Below, piece after piece: positions 35,115-43,974 of a stretch of DNA of 64,000 bases; positions within the stretch are counted from its first letter, which is position 1; every line of letters starts with the position of its first letter. The stretch comes from Flavisolibacter ginsenosidimutans. GTDB lineage: Bacteria > Bacteroidota > Bacteroidia > Chitinophagales > Chitinophagaceae. A program made the translations under genes and the position numbers. The notes under the pieces are model-generated. The model was not told the DNA's origin. It ran no database searches and worked only from the letters and a program-made list of their open reading frames with translations. The stretch covers positions 1,612,001 to 1,676,000 of the forward strand of contig NZ_CP042433.1 of NCBI RefSeq assembly GCF_007970805.1, written 5' to 3'.

Positions 35115-36365
35115 TTGCTCCTCTTTTACAACATATTCGTTCGTTTTTATTATGCGGCCGTCGCCCTTGCTTCGCTCTGGAACAAAAAAGCTGCGGCCTG
35201 GCTGAACGGAAGAAAAGATGTTTTCGAAACCTTGTCAAAACAAATTGATGAAAACGACAGGTACATTTGGATGCACTGTTCATCGGCGGGCGAATTTGAG
35301 CAGGGAAAGCCGGTTGCTGAAGCGCTGAAAAAGTCCTATCCGAATTATAAATTACTCATCAGCTTTTTCTCTCCTTCGGGTTATTCAGTTGCTAAGAATT
35401 ATTCGGTTGCCGATGCAATTTGTTATTTACCACTGGATACGGAAAAAAACGCAAAGCGTTTTATCAAAACCGTAAAACCAGCGCTTGCCGTGTTTGTGAA
35501 ATACGAGTTTTGGTATCACCATCTTTCCGTTGCAGCGTTTCGTCACGTGCCGCTTTTATTGGTAAGTGCCGTGTTTCGGAAAGACCAGATTTTCTTTAAA
35601 TCCTACGGTGGCTTTTTTCGCAGAATGCTTCAGTTGTTCCGGCAGATTTTTGTACAGGACGAAGCTTCTTTGCAATTGCTGAAACGAAATATCATCAACC
35701 ATTGCCGCATTGGCGGCGATACACGGTTTGACCGCGTAAAAGAAATTGGCAAGGCCGGCGCCCCGGTTCCGTTTATTAATGGTTTTCTTCAAAGCAAAAA
35801 ATGCCTCGTTGCCGGTAGTACCTGGCCTAACGACGAAAATTTGTTGAAAGATTTCGCGACATCCCATCCGGAAATAAAACTCATTCTTGCGCCCCACGAA
35901 ATCAACGAAAATCACGTGCGGCAATTGCAAACCTTGTTTCCCAACGCAATGTTGTATTCGTCTTTGCAGAACCAAAGTCAGGCAACAGGCGAATCACAGG
36001 TATTAATTATTGATAACGTTGGCCTTCTCTCCCGCCTTTATCAACACGCAACGATAACCTACGTCGGGGGCGGTTTTACAAGAGACGGCATTCATAATAT
36101 TTTGGAAGCGGCGGTTTGGGGAAAGCCCGTCATCTTCGGCCCCAATTACAAAAAGTACCGGGAAGCAAAAGACCTGATTGCCACGGGCGGAGGCTTTAGC
36201 GTTGCCGACGCAAACGAAATAAATAAGCTTGCAGAGCAATTGTTCGCAGACGAACAATACCTGCAAGCGGTAAGCAAAAAAGCAAAAGATTACGTGGAGG
36301 AGAATACCGGCGCTACCGAAAGCATTCTTCAATTTATTCAGGAGAACCGCCTTCTGACCAACTGA
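35115..36365 (+). CDS. waaA: 3-deoxy-D-manno-octulosonic acid (Kdo) transferase
   Basis: A 416-residue membrane-anchored glycosyltransferase that adds Kdo to lipid A. It begins LLFYNIFVRFYYAAVALASLW, a typical membrane-associated start, then IWMHCSSAGEFEQGKPVAEALK, PLDTEKNAKRFIKTVKP, and KYEFWYHHL. The C-terminal domain has AGSTWPNDENLL, LAPHEINENHV, YVGGGFTRDGIHNILEAAVWGKPVIFGPNYKKYREA, which are characteristic. No in-frame ATG is available after the stop at 35103, so the start is TTG at 35115. The 3' end overlaps the convergent gene by 28 bases. Confidence 0.95.
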   Translation: MLLFYNIFVRFYYAAVALASLWNKKAAAWLNGRKDVFETLSKQIDENDRYIWMHCSSAGEFEQGKPVAEALKKSYPNYKLLISFFSPSGYSVAKNYSVADAICYLPLDTEKNAKRFIKTVKPALAVFVKYEFWYHHLSVAAFRHVPLLLVSAVFRKDQIFFKSYGGFFRRMLQLFRQIFVQDEASLQLLKRNIINHCRIGGDTRFDRVKEIGKAGAPVPFINGFLQSKKCLVAGSTWPNDENLLKDFATSHPEIKLILAPHEINENHVRQLQTLFPNAMLYSSLQNQSQATGESQVLIIDNVGLLSRLYQHATITYVGGGFTRDGIHNILEAAVWGKPVIFGPNYKKYREAKDLIATGGGFSVADANEINKLAEQLFADEQYLQAVSKKAKDYVEENTGATESILQFIQENRLLTN

Positions 36366-37144
36366 TAAAAATGCTTCACGGTTTCGTTGTTGTCCTGCCA
36401 GCCAAGTATGTGCTTCAGTTCGCGGGCAATCCAATATTCGGCTTCTGAATAAATATTAAAATTGTTGATAGTCTTGATGCTGCGTTCGTACATTGCCTCA
36501 TCACCACGAAACAGTTCGCGCAAAAAAACAAATCGGTCGTTGATGCCAATGGCCTTGCGCAGATCTTTAATCGGTGTTTCCTTTAAGGCATGAGCCACTT
36601 CGGTTTTCTCTTCTTTCAATCGGTCGTTCAACGACTCTTTTTTCTCTGCTATCACTTGGTGCAATTCTCTGCGCTCGGTAAAAGGCAGCGTTGGCGCTTC
36701 GGCTACCGCATCAAAAGCCGTATTAAAATAAGCAGGTTGTGCGTAAGCAGGCCTGGGTTCTTCTTTCACAGCGGATGCAAGTTCGCTAAATCGGGTTTCG
36801 GCAACCGCCGGCTTTTGCAAGACGTATTCTTTTGGCGTTGCAATCGGCGTTTGTTTTATCACGGGTTCTTCTTTCATCTTTTCTTCCGCTGCAACTTCAT
36901 CCAGCACAAAAACTTCTTTTTCTTTAGCGCTTTCGCTATAAGGCACCCGCAACGACTCTTCGGTTAAATTGAAACTTACCGGCAAGGTCACCGCTACTTT
37001 TTTTGTATTGAAAGAACCGTTGCGGCTTTGCAATTGGGAGAGTTCCTGCTGCAACAATTGAACGGTGAACAGGAGGTGCGCCGGCGAAGCGTCTTGTGCT
37101 TTTTGTTGATACAATTTATCAATCAACGTGTGAATTCTTTCCAT
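36338..37144 (-). CDS. Hypothetical Bacteroidota protein with disordered middle
   Basis: A 268-residue cytoplasmic protein. The N-terminal 40 residues are helical (RIHTLIDKLYQQKAQDASPAHLLFTVQLLQQEL). A long Glu, Lys, Pro and Ala-rich middle (about 60-190) appears disordered. The C-terminal 80 residues look folded and probably conserved: IKDLRKAIGINDRFVFLRELFRGDEAMYERSIKTINNF and AEYWIARELKHILGWQDNNETVKHFYQLVRRRFS. I have no function for it. The last 28 bases overlap waaA. Confidence 0.8.
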   Translation of the reverse strand: MERIHTLIDKLYQQKAQDASPAHLLFTVQLLQQELSQLQSRNGSFNTKKVAVTLPVSFNLTEESLRVPYSESAKEKEVFVLDEVAAEEKMKEEPVIKQTPIATPKEYVLQKPAVAETRFSELASAVKEEPRPAYAQPAYFNTAFDAVAEAPTLPFTERRELHQVIAEKKESLNDRLKEEKTEVAHALKETPIKDLRKAIGINDRFVFLRELFRGDEAMYERSIKTINNFNIYSEAEYWIARELKHILGWQDNNETVKHFYQLVRRRFS

Positions 37145-37255
37145 GATTGCAATACTTTCGTTTTTTTGAAACGGCGTTAAAGGTGAACGAAAATTTGTGC
37201 TTAAAAGTATTAACGCTTCGCCAATTTAGCCCACCAACCAAAATTTTTTCGATAG

Positions 37256-37834
37256 ATGTTTATTGAACCACTTGTAGGCAGCGGGAAACGCGGATGGATT
37301 GAAGTGATTTGCGGCTCGATGTTTTCGGGCAAAACAGAAGAGTTGATTCGCCGCCTGAAGCGGGCCAAAATTGCCAACCTGAAAGTGGAAATTTTTAAGC
37401 CTGCCATTGACGTACGCTATGATGAAATCAAAATCGTTTCACACGATGAGAACGCCATTCATTCCACGCCCATTGACAACTCGCAGAAGATTCTGTTGCT
37501 AGCGCAAGATGTGGACGTGGTAGGCATTGACGAGGCGCAGTTTTTTGATGATGAGATCGCTAATGTTTGCGACGAGCTTGCATTGCGTGGCATTCGGGTT
37601 ATTGTTGCCGGCCTCGACATGGATTTTATGGCCAAACCGTTTGGACAAATGCCCTTTCTCATGGCCAAGGCCGATTACGTTACAAAGCTTCACGCCATTT
37701 GCATGAAATGCGGCAGCATTGCCAATTACTCTTACCGCATCATTCCGAATGAAGCACAAATTATGCTGGGCGCAAAAAACGCTTATGAGCCGCGTTGCCG
37801 CGTGTGCTTTACGCTGGACGGAGCGCTTGAATAG
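37256..37834 (+). CDS. tdk: Thymidine kinase (type II)
   Basis: A 192-residue enzyme that makes dTMP from thymidine in the salvage pathway. The P-loop [16 protein letters not shown] is at about residues 18-33, [13 protein letters not shown] holds the Walker B-like region, and a lasso zinc site is formed by C-M-K-C and a late CRVCF. The [19 protein letters not shown] stretch is typical of type II enzymes. The gene is followed after six bases by ccmB. Confidence 0.96.
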   Translation: MFIEPLVGSGKRGWIEVICGSMFSGKTEELIRRLKRAKIANLKVEIFKPAIDVRYDEIKIVSHDENAIHSTPIDNSQKILLLAQDVDVVGIDEAQFFDDEIANVCDELALRGIRVIVAGLDMDFMAKPFGQMPFLMAKADYVTKLHAICMKCGSIANYSYRIIPNEAQIMLGAKNAYEPRCRVCFTLDGALE

Positions 37835-37840
37835 AACGCA

Positions 37841-38488
37841 ATGAAACAAATCATCACTCTCTTCAAAAAAGACCTTCTGCTGGAAATCCGCCAGCAATAT
37901 GCTTTTTACGGCGTATTGCTTTACGTAGGCGCCACTATTTTTGTCTTGTACATGGCTATTGAAAGCCCGGACAGCCGCACATGGATTGGCCTTTTCTGGA
38001 TCATTCAATTGTTCATTTCCATCAATGCCGTTGCCAAGAGTTTTTTACAGGAAAGCCGTGGCCGCATGTTGTATTACCAGTCCATCGCATCTCCGCAACA
38101 ATTTGTTTTGGCAAAACTGCTTTTTAATTCACTGCTCATGCTGGTGATGAGTTTTTTGAGCGCCGTACTGTTCTCGTTATTTCTTACCTATCCCGTTCAG
38201 CAAACCCTGGCCTTCATCGGCCTGGTGTTTCTCGGCGGGTGGAGTTTAAGTCTTGTGTTCACGTTTCTCGCAGCCATTGCAGCCAAAGCACAACAGAACG
38301 CGGCCATTATGGCCATTTTGGGTTTTCCCATTATTATTCCGCAACTGCTTTTATTAATGAAAGCCTGTTCGGCCGTATTTAAAGCAACTGAAGTTATTCC
38401 GCTTGCAAACGTGCTTCTCCTGTTTGCTTCGGATGGATTGGTTGTGCTTCTCGCCATTATTCTCTTTCCCTTTCTTTGGAAAGATTGA
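37841..38488 (+). CDS. ccmB: Haem exporter subunit CcmB
   Basis: A 215-residue inner-membrane protein with six predicted membrane helices. The start KQIITLFKKDLLLEIRQQYAFYGVLLYVGA and the ESRGRMLYYQSIASPQQFVLAKLL stretch are CcmB-like. With CcmA and CcmC it works in cytochrome c maturation (System I), loading haem onto CcmE. The ATPase gene ccmA is not in the window. A gap of about 200 bases with an inverted repeat separates it from ccmC. Confidence 0.92.
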   Translation: MKQIITLFKKDLLLEIRQQYAFYGVLLYVGATIFVLYMAIESPDSRTWIGLFWIIQLFISINAVAKSFLQESRGRMLYYQSIASPQQFVLAKLLFNSLLMLVMSFLSAVLFSLFLTYPVQQTLAFIGLVFLGGWSLSLVFTFLAAIAAKAQQNAAIMAILGFPIIIPQLLLLMKACSAVFKATEVIPLANVLLLFASDGLVVLLAIILFPFLWKD

Positions 38489-38490
38489 TT

Positions 38491-38627
38491 CGATTAGCTG
38501 ATGACTTTAACAACACAATTTTTCCTGTTGTTTGTTCACAACCTGCTTTGAATGAGTGATTATTTTGATAAGGATAGGTCGTTTTAAAAGTATCAGCCAA
38601 TCTGCTAATCATCACATCAGCTAATCG
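38491..38627. repeat. Inverted repeat between ccmB and ccmC
   Basis: cgattagctgatg at 38491-38503 and its exact complement catcagctaatcg at 38615-38627. The 111-base spacer contains more fragments of the same word (gctaatcatcac). It lies directly upstream of the ccmC promoter. Confidence 0.7.
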
Positions 38628-38637
38628 CATTCTCCCT

Positions 38638-38645
38638 TATTTTTG
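38638..38645 (+). promoter_or_regulatory. -7 promoter element of ccmC
   Basis: TATTTTTG matches TAnnTTTG and lies 40 bases before the ATG at 38686. It suggests ccmC-ccmD can be transcribed apart from ccmB. Confidence 0.6.
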
Positions 38646-38685
38646 CGCCACAATTAACGATTGCTACTTCTTAAACACCCGTCAA

Positions 38686-39408
38686 ATGAACAAATGGTGG
38701 TGGAAAATACTCTGCATTGTTTTGTTGGCTTACACCTTAACAGCAGGGTTGTTGTGGGACAACATTCCGCGAGTTCCCAATCTGCAGGAAACAATCCGCA
38801 ATCTTTATTTTCACGTGTGCATGTGGTTTGCCATGATGATCCTTTTTACGGCATCGGTGGTGCAAGCCGTTTATTATTTGCGCACGAACAATTTGGAGCA
38901 CGACATTAAATCCAGAGCCTTTGCTACCACGGGCATTGTGTTCGGCTTGTTGGGTTATGCAACGGGCACGATATGGATGTCCTTCACCTGGGTTGATCCC
39001 AATCGTCCCGCTTACGAATCCTTTTCGCAAATTGCCAAAGAACCAAAGCTCATTGGCGCTGCGATTGCCTTGCTGATTTATTTCGCTTATCTCGTGTTGC
39101 GCGATTCTATTAATGATATTGACAAGAAAGCCCGCATCGGTGCGGTGTACAATATTTTCGCCTTTGCATTTTTATTCCCCGCTATTTGGATCATTCCGCG
39201 ACTGCTTCCAAGTTTACATCCGGGAGGTCAAGCACCGGGCGGAGAACAAACATCCAATCCTGCACTTGATTTTAAAGCTCTTGCGCCGCAAATGCGCTTT
39301 GTGTTTTACCCTGCCATCATTGGCTGGACCCTGCTTGGCGTTTGGATCACCAGCCTCAAGGTGCGCATGAAATATCTTTCAGAAAAAAAACTGCTTATTG
39401 AACAATGA
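38686..39408 (+). CDS. ccmC: Haem transport protein CcmC/CcsA
   Basis: A 240-residue inner-membrane protein with six helices. It has the haem-handling fold of CcmC: an N-terminal VPNLQETIRNLYFHVCMWF with the external His, then the WWD-like region as GTIWMSFTWVDPN, less canonical than the usual W-G-x-x-W-x-W-D. It passes haem to CcmE. The stop overlaps the start of the ccmD-like gene (ATGA at 39405). Confidence 0.9.
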   Translation: MNKWWWKILCIVLLAYTLTAGLLWDNIPRVPNLQETIRNLYFHVCMWFAMMILFTASVVQAVYYLRTNNLEHDIKSRAFATTGIVFGLLGYATGTIWMSFTWVDPNRPAYESFSQIAKEPKLIGAAIALLIYFAYLVLRDSINDIDKKARIGAVYNIFAFAFLFPAIWIIPRLLPSLHPGGQAPGGEQTSNPALDFKALAPQMRFVFYPAIIGWTLLGVWITSLKVRMKYLSEKKLLIEQ

Positions 39409-39620
39409 ACAGGAAAATAGTTTTACTCTCCTCGATTTTATTGCTCCATCTTTTTGCCGCAGCTCAGGAAAAAGTTGAAATGGCCGATAATCTTCGCAGC
39501 AACGGAAAAATTTTCGTTGTCGTAGCCATCATCGTTACCATTTTCGCCGGCATTATTTTGTATCTCATTCGCCTCGATCGCAAACTAACGAAGCTTGAAA
39601 AAAACAATCATAATTCTTAA
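39405..39620 (+). CDS. CcmD-like small membrane protein
   Basis: A 71-residue protein with a signal-like N-terminus (NRKIVLLSSILLLHLFAAAQ), then one membrane helix (IFVVVAIIVTIFAGIILYLI) and a charged tail (RLDRKLTKLEKN). Size, topology and place after ccmC fit CcmD, which stabilises the CcmABC complex. No ccmE follows; the next gene is glutamate dehydrogenase, ten bases on. Confidence 0.85.
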   Translation: MNRKIVLLSSILLLHLFAAAQEKVEMADNLRSNGKIFVVVAIIVTIFAGIILYLIRLDRKLTKLEKNNHNS

Positions 39621-39630
39621 ATGAACCCTT

Positions 39631-41046
39631 ATGTCAGCAGAATATAGCTTTTTCGGTTCGGTAGAAAAAAGTTTTGACAAGGCCGCCAAATTCACCAAAT
39701 GGGATCCGGGTGTATTGGAACAAATCAAGGCCTGTAATTCCGTTTACCAAATGAAATTTCCCGTGCGCATGGACGATGGCCGCATCGAAGTTATCGAGGC
39801 TTATCGCGTACAACACTCGCATCACAAAACGCCCTGTAAAGGAGGTATCCGTTTTGCGGCCGAAGTAAACCAGGATGAAGTAATGGCGCTGGCCGCACTG
39901 ATGACCTATAAATGCGCCATCGTAAACGTACCCTTTGGTGGCGGCAAGGGCGGCATCAAAATCAACCCAAGAAAATATTCCGTTTACGAACTGGAAAAAA
40001 TCACACGCCGTTATACTTCTGAGTTGGTAAAGAAAAATTTCATTGGTCCGGGCACCGACGTTCCCGCACCCGATTACGGAACCGGTGAACGCGAAATGGC
40101 CTGGATTGTGGACACGTACCAAACCCTTCGCCCCGGCGAAATTGACGCTGCGGGTTGCGTAACCGGCAAACCCGTTACGCAAGGCGGTGTTCGCGGAAGA
40201 AGGGAAGCCACAGGTCTTGGGATTTTCTTTGGCGTTCGCGAGGTGTGCAACATGCACGAAGTGATGGATAAATTAGGATTGACGGTCGGCGTTGAAGGCA
40301 AGAAAGTGATTGTGCAAGGCTTGGGAAATGTGGGCTATCACGCGGCAAAATATTTTCAACAGGCCGGCGCGAAAATTATTGCGCTTGCCGAGTACGAAGG
40401 CGCTATTTGGAGTGACGGTGGTTTAGACGTTGATGCTGTTTTTGAACACCGCAAAGCAACGGGTTCTATTCTCAACTTTCCGGGTGCGCAAAACTTTGCC
40501 AAGAACACTGATGCGCTTGAATACGATTGCGACATTTTGATTCCTGCGGCCTTGGAAAATGTTATCAACGGTGAAAACGCACCCAGGGTGAAAGCAAAAA
40601 TTATCGGCGAAGGTGCCAACGGCCCGCTGACACCCGAAGCTGATGAAATCTTTGCGCAGAAAGGAACTATCGTTATTCCCGACATGTACCTGAACGCCGG
40701 CGGTGTTACCGTTTCTTACTTTGAGTGGTTGAAGAATTTAAGCCACGTTCGGTACGGCCGCATGGAGAAGCGCTTTACCGAAAACATGAACACGCACATT
40801 CTTGGACAGATAGAAGAACTTACAAGTAAACAAGTAAGCACAAGAGAAAAGCAGTTCATTTTACACGGGCCTGAAGAAGTGGACCTTGTGCACAGCGGAT
40901 TGGAAGAAACAATGGTAACGGCCACAAAAGAAATTATGGACGAGTGGCGCCGCAACCCGCAAATACCGGACATGCGCACAGCCGCGTACGTGGTTGCCAT
41001 CAACAAAGTAGGAACGAGCTATGCCGAGTTGGGCATTTTCCCGTAA
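39631..41046 (+). CDS. gdhA: Glutamate dehydrogenase (Glu/Leu/Phe/Val family)
   Basis: A 471-residue oxidoreductase that interconverts glutamate and 2-oxoglutarate plus ammonia. It has the substrate motif CKGGIRFAAEVNQDEVMALAALMTYKCAIVNVPFGGGKGGI with the catalytic Lys, then PAPDYGTGEREMAWIVDTY, the Rossmann region VIVQGLGNVGYHAAKYF, and EGANGPLTPEADEI. It could act on another amino acid of the same family, but the pattern fits GDH. It follows the ccmD-like gene by ten bases and ends at a strong terminator. Confidence 0.94.
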   Translation: MSAEYSFFGSVEKSFDKAAKFTKWDPGVLEQIKACNSVYQMKFPVRMDDGRIEVIEAYRVQHSHHKTPCKGGIRFAAEVNQDEVMALAALMTYKCAIVNVPFGGGKGGIKINPRKYSVYELEKITRRYTSELVKKNFIGPGTDVPAPDYGTGEREMAWIVDTYQTLRPGEIDAAGCVTGKPVTQGGVRGRREATGLGIFFGVREVCNMHEVMDKLGLTVGVEGKKVIVQGLGNVGYHAAKYFQQAGAKIIALAEYEGAIWSDGGLDVDAVFEHRKATGSILNFPGAQNFAKNTDALEYDCDILIPAALENVINGENAPRVKAKIIGEGANGPLTPEADEIFAQKGTIVIPDMYLNAGGVTVSYFEWLKNLSHVRYGRMEKRFTENMNTHILGQIEELTSKQVSTREKQFILHGPEEVDLVHSGLEETMVTATKEIMDEWRRNPQIPDMRTAAYVVAINKVGTSYAELGIFP

Positions 41047-41050
41047 AACA

Positions 41051-41178
41051 CAATATGCAATAGACAATTTGCAATAAACAAAGAAAAAGCTTCACTGTTC
41101 GTGAAGCTTTTTCTTTGTCCAGCTAAGACAATGTTTGCCTTGCACATCACCATTGCTTATTGCCGATTGCGTATTGAA
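41051..41178. repeat. Imperfect inverted repeat around the gdhA terminator
   Basis: The left arm, caatatgcaatagacaattt (41051 onward), and the right arm near 41150-41176 (ccattgcttattgccgattg) are imperfect inverse copies over about 25 bases. The words resemble those at 7209-7265 and 31392-31440. Confidence 0.6.
41079..41117. terminator. Bidirectional terminator between gdhA and the GH1-like gene
   Basis: A perfect 17-bp stem (caaagaaaaagcttcac / gtgaagctttttctttg) with a five-base loop (tgttc), with T-rich and A-rich sides serving both convergent genes. Confidence 0.9.
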
Positions 41179-41179
41179 C

Positions 41180-42385
41180 TCACCTCCGAAAATGCAGCCC
41201 GTAACTTTCGTTTGCCAGCACGTCTTTCCATTGATCAATAATTTTTTTATAGGCACGGCCAACGGACATTTGCTTCCGGTCTAAATCGTACAGGCCAAGT
41301 GGGTTTACGTTGCCGTTGTTTTCGCGAAGCGCCGTGTCCCAATCTACCTGGTGCGTTAAGCTATACCAGGTAAAACCTACAATGGGCACGCCGTCTTGTT
41401 TTAAGCGGTGCACGTTTGCCCATTCTTTGTAAAACCATTCTACGCTGTCGGGCATGTTGATGTTGGTTTCGGTGTGCATGATGGGCAAACGGTAGCGGCT
41501 GAAATATTGGTGCGTGATGACGTAATAACCGAAAATCTCTCCCGAAGGCTCCGTTGTTCCATCAGGACGCACAAGGTGTTCGTTGGTGATGTAATAATCA
41601 TTGCCCATAATGCACCGCGCCGAAACCTGGTTGTCTTCAAACCAATGGTATTCCTCGCGGGTCATGCCGTTGTCGAGCAGGTATTCGTACATGTGCACGT
41701 TCAGCGGATACCCGTAAGTAAGGTCAAGAGAAAGAAAGCGCCGCTCGTTGTAAAAGTTGGCAACTTTTTGTGCTTCTGGCTTCATCGGATGAAAATATTC
41801 CGATGATTCGCTTTGAATGAACGTAGCCTCCGGCTGTACTTCCAAAATGGCTTGCATGGCCATCACGTTTGCCTTGCACAAGTTTTTCAAAGCCGTTACA
41901 AAGGCACGGTCGTTTGTCATCCTTTCGTTCCACCAACCATACAAGCCGGAGAAGGTTGCCGCAATAAAAATTTCGTTGACCGGCGTATAAAATTGCAGTT
42001 TGGGAAAGCGTTGCGCAAAGGCTTTGGCGTATTCGGCGAAGTAGGCCGGGAAGTCGGGGTTTTGAAAATTGCCGATCCAATCGGGTACACCAAAATGACA
42101 GAGGTCAACGATGGGTTCAATGTCCAATTCGTCTAACTTTTGAAAGACTTCGTCGCTGAACGACCAATCATATTTTCCAGGGCCAAGAAAGGTTTTGTAA
42201 AGCGGGGGGCCGTAACGCAAAAAGCAAATGCCGAGTTCTTTTACCAATTCAAAATCGCGTTGCCAATTCTCGTAGTGTCCGCATTTTTCCATTTCATCTA
42301 CGCGAAGCGTTTTTCCATCGGGCAGAACAATGGTAGGATAACTGTTTTCAATGCCGGTAGCAAACATGAATTTGTTGGAAGCCAT
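41180..42385 (-). CDS. Family 1-like glycoside hydrolase
   Basis: A 401-residue cytoplasmic TIM-barrel enzyme related to beta-glucosidases. The N-terminal half has FRYGPPLYKTFLGPGKYDWSFSDEVFQKL, the GH1-like opening. The acid/base Glu is in FYTPVNEIF, and the nucleophile Glu is probably in PIMHTETNIN, followed by GFTWYSLTHQVDWDTALREN near the end. The lack of the classical TFNEP and ITENG spelling suggests a divergent subgroup. Substrate unknown. It lies downstream of an SDR gene on the same strand. Confidence 0.82.
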   Translation of the reverse strand: MASNKFMFATGIENSYPTIVLPDGKTLRVDEMEKCGHYENWQRDFELVKELGICFLRYGPPLYKTFLGPGKYDWSFSDEVFQKLDELDIEPIVDLCHFGVPDWIGNFQNPDFPAYFAEYAKAFAQRFPKLQFYTPVNEIFIAATFSGLYGWWNERMTNDRAFVTALKNLCKANVMAMQAILEVQPEATFIQSESSEYFHPMKPEAQKVANFYNERRFLSLDLTYGYPLNVHMYEYLLDNGMTREEYHWFEDNQVSARCIMGNDYYITNEHLVRPDGTTEPSGEIFGYYVITHQYFSRYRLPIMHTETNINMPDSVEWFYKEWANVHRLKQDGVPIVGFTWYSLTHQVDWDTALRENNGNVNPLGLYDLDRKQMSVGRAYKKIIDQWKDVLANESYGLHFRR

Positions 42386-42398
42386 AAAGAAAATTTTA

Positions 42399-42485
42399 GT
42401 GAGACGTGAAAAGTGAAACGTGAAAGAGGAATGAACGAATGTTTTGAAGTCTGTACAGTCTCACGTCTGCCGTCTCACGTTTCAC
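42399..42485. repeat. Intergenic inverted repeat of gtgagacg/gtgaaacg words
   Basis: gtgagacg (42399-42406) is complemented at 42471-42478, and gtgaaacgtga (42413-42423) is exactly complemented at 42475-42485. The words are near copies of those at 53923-53982. Confidence 0.75.
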
Positions 42486-42486
42486 A

Positions 42487-43215
42487 TCAAAGAATGTCCA
42501 GCCGACCTCCGTCAACAATCAACGTCGTTCCATTAATAAAAGATGCATCGTCAGAAGCCAAGAACGCAATGGCCGCCGCCAGTTCTTCGGGTTTGCCAAT
42601 TTCGCCTTCCACTTTTTCTGCGCCGCTTTTTACGTTGGGATTGTTCCAAAGCATGGGCGTGTCCACCGCACCCGGCGCCACGCAGTTGATGCGCACTTGC
42701 TTGCGTGGATGTTCCAAACTCACGCCGCGTATAAAGGCTTCCATGGCGCCTTTGCTGCTTGCATAAGGCACAACGTTCGCGGTTGTTTCGTGTGCATGCA
42801 CCGAACTCACGTTCACAATGGCTCCGCCCTGAATGTGCGGAATGCACAACTTGCAAAACAAAAACACCGAGCGAAGATTCACCGCCATCACTGTATCCCA
42901 TTCCTGTACGGTTATGTCCACAATGGGTTTAAAGGTCATCATGGCCGCATTGTTCACCATTACGTCAATGCGGTTCCATGTGTTTAAAGCAAGTTTTACC
43001 GCAGCTTCAATCTCATCTTCTTTGCCCACATCGCACATGGCAAATAACGCATCTCCCCCCGCGTCTTTAATCATTTTTACTGTTTCGTTGCCGCCGTCTG
43101 CATTGCGGTCTATCACCACTACCTTCCCTCCTTCCGAAGCCATCCGTTGCGCCGTTGCCCGGCCAATGCCTGAACCTGCCCCGGTTATCAAACAAACCTT
43201 GTCAGTAAATCGCAT
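42487..43215 (-). CDS. Short-chain dehydrogenase/reductase
   Basis: A 242-residue classical SDR. The cofactor loop TGAGSGIGRA is at about residues 11-20, then VVIDRNADGG, the NNAAMM motif, VNVSSVHAHET with the catalytic Ser, YASSKGAMEAFIRG (Tyr-x-x-x-Lys) and a late INCVAPGAVDTPM. An acidic residue (Asp) after the second strand suggests NAD. The start is ATG 43215; the upstream in-frame extension is not family-like. Substrate unknown. Confidence 0.93.
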   Translation of the reverse strand: MRFTDKVCLITGAGSGIGRATAQRMASEGGKVVVIDRNADGGNETVKMIKDAGGDALFAMCDVGKEDEIEAAVKLALNTWNRIDVMVNNAAMMTFKPIVDITVQEWDTVMAVNLRSVFLFCKLCIPHIQGGAIVNVSSVHAHETTANVVPYASSKGAMEAFIRGVSLEHPRKQVRINCVAPGAVDTPMLWNNPNVKSGAEKVEGEIGKPEELAAAIAFLASDDASFINGTTLIVDGGRLDIL

Positions 43216-43367
43216 AAAACAATTTTGGGGAAGAGTATCAACTGGAGTGCCATGCAAAGGGATCGTCAAACAAAAAGCGGTCACAAAAAGAACGATCACG
43301 TTGATCTTTACGCAGCTGAAAACGAAGGGTGTGCTTTTTGTACAAGTAAGTTCTACAATTCATCAGG

Positions 43368-43934
43368 ATGAAAAATTTTCTTGGCCTCTTGCTACTCTTA
43401 CCCTGCAGCTTGTGCATTTTTTTCTGCTCCGAAGGACAAAGTTCCTCAGCCGCCGCAACAGCCGGTAAAAAAATCATCATTATTCGGCACGGAGAAAAAC
43501 CCGACGACGGCGACAACCTTTCGTGCAAAGGCTTCAACAGGGCTTTGCAGTTGACGCAAGTTCTCTATAGCAAGTTCGGCTTGCCCGCCGCCATCTATGT
43601 GCCTTCGCTTCACACCGGGAAAAAAACAAGCACGGCACGCATGTATCAAACCATTGTTCCCTTCGCCATTAAATACAATCTTACAGTGAATTCAAAATTT
43701 GATGTGGACGATGCCGAAGGGCTTGCCGGTGCACTTAAACAAAACGAGGGCACAAGCCTGGTGGTGTGGGAACACAAAAACATCAACGACATCACAAAAG
43801 CACTGGGCGTGCAGCAAAAACTAAAATGGGATGATGCTGACTTTGACAGCATCTGGATTGTAACACTCAGCGCTACCGGCGCCACCGTTTCGATGGACAA
43901 AGAAGGCATTACACCAAAAGATGCCTGTCCCTAA
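43368..43934 (+). CDS. Lipoprotein of the histidine phosphatase superfamily
   Basis: A 188-residue protein with an N-terminal lipoprotein-like signal (Cys at about residue 16 or 20) and a histidine phosphatase motif, IIIIRHGEKP with His41. A second conserved His may lie in WEHKNINDI. Phosphatase superfamily members use the first His as the phospho-acceptor. It is shorter than most members. The location is probably periplasmic. The substrate is unknown. Confidence 0.8.
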   Translation: MKNFLGLLLLLPCSLCIFFCSEGQSSSAAATAGKKIIIIRHGEKPDDGDNLSCKGFNRALQLTQVLYSKFGLPAAIYVPSLHTGKKTSTARMYQTIVPFAIKYNLTVNSKFDVDDAEGLAGALKQNEGTSLVVWEHKNINDITKALGVQQKLKWDDADFDSIWIVTLSATGATVSMDKEGITPKDACP

Positions 43935-43974
43935 AGTTTTTTGTTAGAAAACTTGCAGCCGCTTATTTTGTTGC

